From NCBI GenBank assembly GCA_024509875.1, contig JAMPIV010008531.1, forward strand, positions 744,001-808,000: a DNA stretch of 64,000 nucleotides, in the 5' to 3' direction. This DNA is from Oreohelix idahoensis (Eukaryota > Mollusca > Gastropoda > Stylommatophora > Oreohelicidae). The notes below the pieces were generated by a model. The model saw only the letters and a program-made list of their open reading frames with translations, was not told the origin of the DNA and ran no database searches. This document shows, piece by piece, positions 56,041 to 64,000 of this stretch (positions are counted from its first letter, which is position 1; each line of letters starts with the position of its first letter). The position numbers and the translations under genes are program-made.

Positions 56041-58470
56041 TAAAGTGGGATGATATAAATACTTATAGGGGACTTAGTGTACTGACTGAGATCAGCTGTG
56101 AAGGTATCTGTATCTAATAGGTGTAGTGTTTTACAGATAACCTTACTTGCTACCACATTTATACCTCAGTCAGAATTATTCTGGAATATTGTGATGACTA
56201 CGTTAAATGTCTAGGGTTATGTAAATGATGAAGTGTAAGTCACAACAACAACAGACAGATAAACAATTTAATTTATTCCACCACACTTGACAACACTGTG
56301 ACACTCACACACATTTAACACTCTATAAGACTATCTTAAATGAGTCAATGGTAAAATTTCAAATATATATGTATTAATTACTTTCACTAATATATATCCT
56401 GATTCAACTACACAGTGAACCAGGAATCACAATTAAATGTAATCACAATTTATATGTACATAATTTATAAATATGAACCTTGTAGTGACATATTATAATA
56501 GTATTATCCTATGTGTGTCAGTTGTGTAGTAGTACTATGAGGTAATACTGGTTTTGTTTTTCAAGCTATGTTGTTATTTGTCATCATGACTTCAAGTGTT
56601 TGTTTATCTTGGAAATAGTAGGGGGAAACGTTCACAGTTCCTATCAATTTAAACAAGGTATTGTCCCTCTGTTTTACTATAATGTCAATTTTAGAGGGGG
56701 ACACATAATGTTGAGCTCCTCTGGCCACAGAAGCTTATCTTTCGTGATGGCGGCAGGAAAAGACTCCTCTGCTCGATGGCTTCCCTGTGTTCTGGAGACA
56801 CCTCACTGGTCACTATCTGGACCCAGGAGTATGCTGTCAGCCTCTAGATTCAGCAAAGCTCAGACCAGGTGCTGCTCAATAACTTTAGGACCACGGTCCC
56901 TGAAACAAGAAGGTTGTACCTCCTATTTCAGAACTAATTTATAATCTATTTCCAGACTGAACACAATACATAACAAACACTGAGTTCAGAGCGGTAGGCC
57001 AACTGCTATCTTCATCTGAAACAATTTACACCAGTATACTCCTCCCTAATGGTTACTACGCCTCTGCAATTCCAGCATTAGTTCCTTCTAGTCAATAAGA
57101 TAGGTGTCAGTGTACTGTTAGGCAATTCCATGCAATTTTACTTTTCTCAGACACGTTCTGTTCAGGTTGGAGCAATATCTAGGCTTTGCCTCATGTTTGC
57201 TACTGAACTACACACATATACAGACATAAATTATCAATTTACATTCAATTTTCATTAAAAAGATATCAAATATTTCAAGCTTACCACAATTCATGGAAAT
57301 AATACACAATTACGTTGACTGGCAATGAATATGGCACAAAATCCGACCTGCCGCTGTCTCAGGCTTTTATTTAGAAAAATATAAGCTGAATCTCAACGCA
57401 CTGTTGCTTTAGAAAGTTTATTTGAAAATGTGGTGCTGAACTGACGCTTCTAATTGACTATATTGGCGGGTCTAACCAATCGTGCCATGTTTACACAGCT
57501 TTTCAAAAAAGTACCTCTACTACTGTTTCCCCTAACAACAACAAAATTAGTATTGGTAGTCCGACTAATCGTGTTTCGCCTTACATTTACTGCGCTCCAA
57601 TCAAATAGGATTTAACATGGGGACCTATTTCCCGTACAATGGTGGTTTCAAAATCTGCCACTGAGCGATTCTGATTTTGGTGTTGTCTGACACCCTCACT
57701 ATTTCTTTTGGCTATAATTTGTTAATTCCTAGACTATTTGCGTAACACTTAACATATTATTTGTCAGCAAGTCCTAAGGAACCCAAATATACAAATTTAA
57801 GGGAGCTAAGTGGCTGCGTTCAAAATATGTATTTTCTAGGATAGTCGTGTATTTGTTTTTTTTATTTTTTATGTTTAGAACCGCCACCTGTCCTGCTGTA
57901 CTGTCAGACTAATGTCAGGATTTTAGACATAAAACAGTAGAATGTCATGTTTCCTAATAAGCGTTTTGTAAGTTTTTTAAACCTAACTCTCGTATGGGTA
58001 GTGTTTTTTTTTTTTCACTGTCTATCTGAAAAAAAGTATTGCTTCTGGCCTTTCGCTTGGGGTGGGTGGCATTAATTGTATATCGCGAGACGCGTGTTTA
58101 GTGTTGCATGCGTTCCTGCTTTCAGCCCTCCCTTCTCTCTATCCTAAGTTCATCTGTCTTTTCATCACGCCGTGTATAAAATGAAATTAATGGAAGTATT
58201 AATTTAGGTCATTACGCGGTGTGCCTAGCTCAAGGTTTTCTTAGAAATGCAGTACACGTTTTATGGTAGAAAGCGTGTAGTGATGCAGTAGGCTTTACTA
58301 TCAACGTGAAACGTTACAATTTGCAGACGAAGTAGAAAACAAGGGGATTTTTTGTACGCCATTGTGACAGCACTGTACTTTTACCATTTCTCTTTCCTTT
58401 TAATGAATTTATGTGTTAGGCTTTACATTTACCTGATAATTTATATATGTGGATTAGAATTTCTCACGAC
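56041..58470. other. No recognisable gene
   Basis: Frames 56600-56944 and 58352-58537 have no recognisable domain. Mostly AT-rich single-copy-looking sequence; poly-T at 58004-58015. Confidence 0.4.
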
Positions 58471-58700
58471 ACCAAGACCCTACTCCACCTCCAAGTGGTG
58501 GTCCTGGAAACAGGCTGCATCACTGCAGTCTGGCTGAGAGAGTAGGGATCAAAAAGGGAAGGCTAACCCGGTCCCAAAAATGCCATGCCGAAAACGGATG
58601 TGTCGGGCCGAAAGGCGCAGATATCGCAGCTTTACTGTAAACGGCGACACAATGAAACAAACGTCCTTTTTAGGACGAACGCAGAAGAAGAAGAAGAAGG
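58471..58700 (+). mobile_element. 5'-truncated SINE-like copy with (GAA)n tail
   Basis: gtggtggtcctggaaacagg, then gcagtctggctgagagagta, to the tail aggacgaacgcagaagaaga. Matches 7364-7580 inverted. Its tail ends inside the Gag-like frame that follows. Confidence 0.82.
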
Positions 58701-59158
58701 AAAGAGGCCGCAGTACGCACCGCCGCCTGAGAGATGTTTCCCACATCGCTGCCTTGAGAACTACCCGACCCACTAGATTCGACTCTCCTTCCTTCAATTT
58801 CTAGTTCCTTCAGTCTGATTGCGTGGACTCTGTCAGCCTGTTCCTTCTTTTCTGCTCTTTCGGCCTGTTCCTTTTCGAATGCTCTCTTCTTTTCAGCCTT
58901 CCTCTCCTCAAATGCCCTTTGCTTTTCCTTTTCTTTGGTTTCGTGTTTCCATTGCGCTTCTTTTTCTTCGGCCTGTGCCTTTTCGTGGTATCTGGCCAGT
59001 TTCATTTCTTCATGTTCAGCGGCCTTCTCTGCTTTCTCTTGATCGGCTTTAACCGAATTAACCACAAATTCAGTCAGAGTGTGGCCCGCCATACCTAGTT
59101 CTTTACCAATATTCAGATAAAAGGCGCGGAGGTTTTGGGACTCGGCCATTTTGAGCAA
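58701..59158 (-). pseudogene. Gypsy-like Gag N-terminal coiled coil, cut by SINE
   Basis: Minus-strand start MLKMAESQNLRAFYLNIGKE, short helical head ending ELGMAGHTLTEFVVNSV, then about 90 residues of E/K/A-rich coiled coil (EKAEKAAEHEEMKLARYHEK and on) ending LKELEIEGRRVE. This is the usual N-terminus of SCAN-bearing gypsy Gag proteins. After SSGSGSSQGSDV the frame runs into the SINE tail. Possibly the same element family as 52.5 kb. Confidence 0.75.
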
Positions 59159-60084
59159 GAAGTCCGTTTACAGGCTACACACAAATGCAATATAAAATTA
59201 GCAGCTTTCTAATACAAATAACTAGCTTACTAAAATTATAAATTAACTACAAAAACAAATAGGCCTTAACAAATGAACTCTTTTTTCCACCTTTACAAAT
59301 TATTTTAGAGAAAATTTACTTTTTATGACTTATTAAATCATTCTCTTTAGTTATTTTACCTTATTATTTATTTATGTACTTATTTACGGCAACACGTATG
59401 ATCAGATCTATCTAAAACAATACTCTTTCAGTAATCTGAAATGTCTGTCAGTGACTTCTAGGGGAATTAATCTTCATGTTCTATAATCCAGGACTAGGTC
59501 CGCAATTGTGATTTATCACAAATGTGTGTCCGAGTTCACTAATCCCAAATGAAACCACAATTTTGATTTAAAACAAATGTGTGTCCGAGTTCACTATCCC
59601 AGAAGAGATTTCCCAATTTTTCACGGGTTGCCTCCCCTTGCTCCGCAGTGATGGTCCAACAATGGCCAAAACCTAGAGTATCTAATGCAGGTCTTCAAAA
59701 GTATCAACCTTCGCATAAGATTACTCTTGGCAGAAATACAAATAGAAGGATGATGAAGCTTCTACCTTGAGGGTGTGTTCACAAGATATTTCAGAAATCA
59801 AGAACAATGCTGAATATGTCTTAGCAATATTAACCTTTAACTACCTGCCGCCTTTTGTGAAGAGGTATTATATAATTTAATTTAGCTCGTACAAGCCTCC
59901 AACTGAATAACAGTAACATTCTTCTTATCTGCTCTATATAGATATATATTAAAGATACTGATTCATTCGTGTGCACTTCTCTCTGCGATAACAAGCTTTG
60001 AGCCACAGTATAGTAGTACAACTGGTATCGTAGAGTAATACCTCAAATGTTCTCTTTGATCGTACCATAAACTTTAGGGAAAAT
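59159..60084. other. No clear gene; small 70-bp duplication
   Basis: acaaatgtgtgtccgagttc occurs at 59519 and 59574, marking a direct duplication. 59160-59500 may be Gag leader; no LTR found. Confidence 0.45.
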
Positions 60085-60570
60085 TCTTCTTCTTCTTCTT
60101 CTTTGATCCTTAGCCACCGACCGTCAAAGCAGTCAGTGGCCATTACGCCTGGTGGCGTCTTGTAGGGCAACAACAAATTGATTCCACTTTGCTCGGTCGG
60201 TGGCCATCCTTCGTCCAGTGCTCCAACTCTGGTTCGTTCTTTGCATCTCAGCCTCCACAGTCCTCCGCCAAGTTGTTTTTGGTCGGCCTCTCTTTCGTTT
60301 TCCTTCAGGGGTCCATAGCACAGCTGTTCTTGTGATGGCATCGGGGTCTCTTCTGAGGACATGGCCAACCCAGCTCCAGCGTCTGCTAGCTATGGTGGTG
60401 TACGTGTCCTCTTGCTTGCTCCGAGTAAGCAGATCTTGGTTGGTGATGGTATTCGGCCAAAAGATTCGGATAATGTTTCTTAGGCATGTTGTGTGACAAG
60501 AGGACAATTTCGATATTTCCTTCTCTGTAACTCTCCAGCATTCCGCACCATAGAGAAGCACAGTGCGCTT
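60085..60570 (-). mobile_element. 5'-truncated LINE 3' end (GAA tail)
   Basis: The 142-residue frame includes [60 protein letters not shown]; open to the stop. Tail (GAA)n at 60085-60100. Imperfect duplications TAGGGAAAA / TAGGGGAAA at the edges. Confidence 0.93.
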
Positions 60571-63500
60571 TCTGTTAGGGGAAATACAAGAACAAAACCT
60601 CTGCTAAGTTTTTGCTTTCCTGATATTAATCAGGCGCCTTTCCCGCTATCCGTACACTGATTCTGTTCTCTGATTTTTAAAATCTCCCTGAGAGTACATC
60701 ACATAACTCAGGGGATATGATGAAAAATCGCCATTCTTTTAGTTAATTTAATTGAAAAATTGCGACTTGACAGCGGCCAGTGCAATGGCTTGTGCCTGGG
60801 TGTGCATGTTTAAGTATAAATTCAACTTTTTACAAATGATAGTAAATATATACACATGATATCTTAATCATCCACTCCCTGCTCCACTTGGAGTATGGGA
60901 TTACTTCTGCTTTTAGTTCCATGTGATAACCAGCATGAAACAATCACCAGCGCTTTGCTGTGGTGGTTCACGAATATATCATTTTCACATGCTGAGGTTG
61001 CCAGCCTCGTATGGTCCTATTTAACCATCAGCAAATTTAAACATGTCAAATTTAAAGTATAAAATATATGTTACAACTAACCCCAAACTAGTTGGGAGCT
61101 CTAGACTTCTTGCTCAGTAGAATAGCCTTGGCAACTTGGTGCAGATGCCTCGAACACGCGTCAGGGGTATTATTTCTCTTTATAATCCTTCTGTGACTTT
61201 TGTGAGTCGGTTCTGTAGGAGTCTGGTTTCTGTATTAACAGGTAAATCTTCCTTGCTGTAGTGGTTGTCGTAGATTTTTGATAGGAGAATTAAGACTTGG
61301 GTTGGTCCCTTATTAATAGGTTGGAATGAGTGAAAGTCACAGTGTGAGATAGAAATACAAAAAAATAGATTTCCACGAGTGAGGTGGTAGAATAATGATA
61401 GAGGCTGTCTCTGAGAGCGGGAAATCTTCTTTCTCTCTCTCTCTCACCTATCTTCTACGACAGATCTAAAGTAGTCAGACAGTCTAACACATATACATTA
61501 AATATATATATATATATATATCCACTCACGTGCACGCACATTCAAGTGACGACAGGTAGACGCACAGACGTGGGAAACTATAACAAAGGATTATATAGAT
61601 ATTAAGAACGAGCTGACCAACAAGCTGATTAATTTATTGTTAAGTTTATTTATCATTTGTAAACTTACGTCACAACATATAAAATTACATCAAAAAGGCA
61701 TATACACAAAGTCATAAGCAAATCAAGGAATGCTACAAGAACTGGTAGACCCACAGTGATGATCTTCCCTCGATGGATAGCCCACAGTCCCGTTAGGAGA
61801 AAGATGATAACACAAAGAGAGTCCCAGATACATATGATTGAGTCTAAGAGTTTTCCCCGTTTAAGGTATGAACAGACCTGATACTATAATCTAGTTTAAG
61901 GGAAAATATTGTTAGCAAAACAAACTTGCATGAAGAAAGTTATGACAGCAAATAGGTGTCACAATACAACGGTGAAATAACACTCAGACTTGCGTTCCCT
62001 CTTATTCATTCAGCCGTGGCCACGTGTGCACATTTATACTTACAGCTCTGATCGCTGCCTCTGGGAACATAATAAATTCTAGGACCTTCACACAGACCCG
62101 TAAATGCAGCCTTGACCAAGAGATCCCCAGTTCCAAAAAAACTACTGAATTCTCTGTCTCAGGGAACGATTCCTTGGGTGTACTTATTTTTCGGATGTCT
62201 GTTTAAGTCACATAAGAAAAGTTGTCCAGGCACGAAAGTTAGCAGCGCACAGTGTCACTAGCGTAGGTTTCTAATAAAATAAGGAATGTCAGGTCGGGTG
62301 CCTTATCTCAGTATATGACTATATTTGGTCACCACAATACTCGTCAAAACTCTGTCGAATGATACTGATATTTTGCTTGCCACAGCGGGCTGATCTGTAC
62401 TTAAGTGTTATTCTGGAAGAATTAATTCTGGCGCGATAGGCCTCTTACTTCATTTAACTGTTAAAGTTCATGTAAAGAAAGTGATTAGTTTCTTCACAGA
62501 TAATGTTCACGTACTAGAACGCTGGCAAAGTTTGGGTACCACAGTTTCACTATATATAAATGGAAAGAACACAAATCAAATAATTTACATATAAGTACTC
62601 AATATAACTTACATTTTTAAACTGCAAGCGTACCGCTTGACTTATCATTTAAGTTCCCGTGAAGTAAGTTAAATTTAAAAATCATCAATCCCCATGAATA
62701 CGTGCGTATTCCGTCAACACTCATGAGGCTTCTAGCATTTATAAGTTAGTTTAGAAAATAATTTCTTCTTCGTCTGATTATTTAGCAGTAAAATTTAATT
62801 CATTATAGCTACATTGTTGTTTAAGCTAGAAATTATAATTTATTCTGCTTTCCACTGAAACACGTCACTAGAAAAATAATACAGACTATATAAATTTTCC
62901 TCTCTGCACCAAATCTACCTAGTGAAATAAATTAAGCGATTTAACACTTTAACACTTCACAAAATACTAGATAATATGTATAATATCTATTTTTACCTCA
63001 CACAGAACTACAGGTAGTCGCACAACTTAAGAATTGTATGCTTATATTTATGGAAGTATAGAAGTTCGACAAATTGTCGAAGCAAACTGAGAAACTTCGC
63101 TATTCAGCTTATTCTGTTCCGAGCAACCTGTCTACTGCGAATTTAGAGGACTGAATGAAAATAAATTTCAAACTCTGGTTATATCTATTACCAGACAAAG
63201 AGGTAAACGTTTATTTCGCCAAACCGAAAAATATCCCCCTTTCCGTCTATAACACTACGTTTAACACCTAAACGCATGTCGTAACTGCCACCTACTGATC
63301 GAGAGGGCGCGTGTCAGTTGCGAATCTCAGACGGCTAGTCTCCAATGCCCCGGCAGTTTTCACACTTCACGCTGACCATGGCCCACAATGAGGGTCGTGT
63401 CAGGTGGGATTTCCAGACAAAATGTCTCAAACTGCGCCAAGGAGACGTCATTTATCGCGCCTTTCTGAGCGTTGAGCCGACACCACTCGTTGTGGCAGGT

Positions 63501-64000
63501 GAAAATGCAGACAAATTTGTCGCCTATATGTCTGGCGAAAATGAATATTCACAGTTTACATCCACAACGTGATAACCTCCCGAGCCTGGCATCTACGTAA
63601 TAACCTCACTAGTGCGTTTCAAAATTAGAAACTAAACCTGGCGAAAGTTAGAATGGGAAAATAGTAATATATATATTCGCAAACGAACGAATGCGAAAAA
63701 ACACAGGAAAAGGTAAAGAGTGATAATAAAAATAGAGGATACGGGTGAAAGAAAAAAAGAAGAGGATATAGGCAATTTAATTATCATAAATGTCTACGTG
63801 ACAGTGGTCAGAAGGAGTTCCGATACGTGTTTTGTCCGGTCCTATAAGGTCAGAATCATAACTTTATTCTTTTACTGGCTTTAGTATGAGCTGTCTACCT
63901 TTGACGATTCTGGAGTGCAGTATATTTTAGCCTCTGAATTTGCAAGGTTATATTGCAGTTTTCCTGCCCACACTTCCACCTGGCGACTTCCAATCATCAG
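60571..64000. other. No recognisable gene
   Basis: Possible weak copy of the catgatgagg repeat at 60890-61020; (CT)n at 61432-61446; TA run at 61502-61520. Frames at 62024-62206 and 63345-63572 match no family I know. 63280-63600 is less AT-rich and could be a promoter or exon of an off-window gene, but nothing supports that directly. Confidence 0.35.

Noticed and set aside
63345..63572. 75-codon ORF near the right end
   Set aside because: No family recognised; kept only as an unannotated stretch.

Overview
This is a repeat-rich, AT-rich window of animal nuclear DNA. The coding regions are split by canonical GT-AG introns, and the rest is mostly retrotransposons, DNA transposons and minisatellites. 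The mix of RTE-like LINEs, tRNA-derived SINEs, a Ty3/gypsy Gag with a SCAN-like region, and mariner/Tc1, hAT and piggyBac-like elements suggests an invertebrate, possibly a mollusc. That assignment is inference. No bacterial-style gene, operon, CRISPR array or intact tRNA/rRNA gene was found.

The one clear host gene is on the minus strand, from about 50.8 kb down to 22.8 kb. It is an interferon-related developmental regulator (IFRD1/IFRD2 family). I rebuilt eleven exons by hand. Every junction from exon 1 to exon 11 agrees in reading phase, and the summed coding length (about 426 codons) is close to the family's usual 440-450. The start (MPKNK) and the C-terminal KARTKAR segment fit the family. 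The last few codons, expected on one more small exon, were not found.

The most unusual feature is at the 3' end of this gene. The intron-10 acceptor plus the first 30-odd bases of exon 11 are amplified into an array at 22.82-23.76 kb. Ten copies sit exactly 69 bp apart. Each has a pyrimidine tract and AG, none has an evident donor, and all share one open frame leading into the real exon. Alternative acceptor choice could therefore add n x 23 residues just before the basic tail. Three further distal copies run into early stops.

Layout: 0-0.4 kb, edge of a Tc1-like transposase; 1.9-4.4 kb, TA microsatellite and a decayed RTE-like LINE; 4.65-6.0 kb, a 36-bp hairpin minisatellite; 7-16 kb, SINE-like copies, an RNase H LINE piece, a deleted mariner and small satellites; 16-22.5 kb, a MITE-like element, a hAT element filled by a 38-bp minisatellite, SINEs, a LINE RNase H copy and a 29-bp minisatellite; 22.8-50.8 kb, the IFRD gene with introns full of TSD-flanked SINEs, a TTAA-flanked piggyBac-like MITE inside an inverted LINE, a Tigger-like MITE, an 18-bp minisatellite, a hAT element, a deleted mariner and LINE 3' ends; 51-53.5 kb, LINE pieces and a Gag pseudogene split by a LINE; 54.4-60.6 kb, a hAT-terminus cluster, a SINE-truncated Gag start and another LINE 3' end; 60.6-64 kb, nothing recognisable.

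Many insertions carry perfect target-site duplications readable in the window, so their boundaries are precise. One SINE family shares its 3' tail with a LINE family also present here, which suggests the LINE machinery mobilised it.
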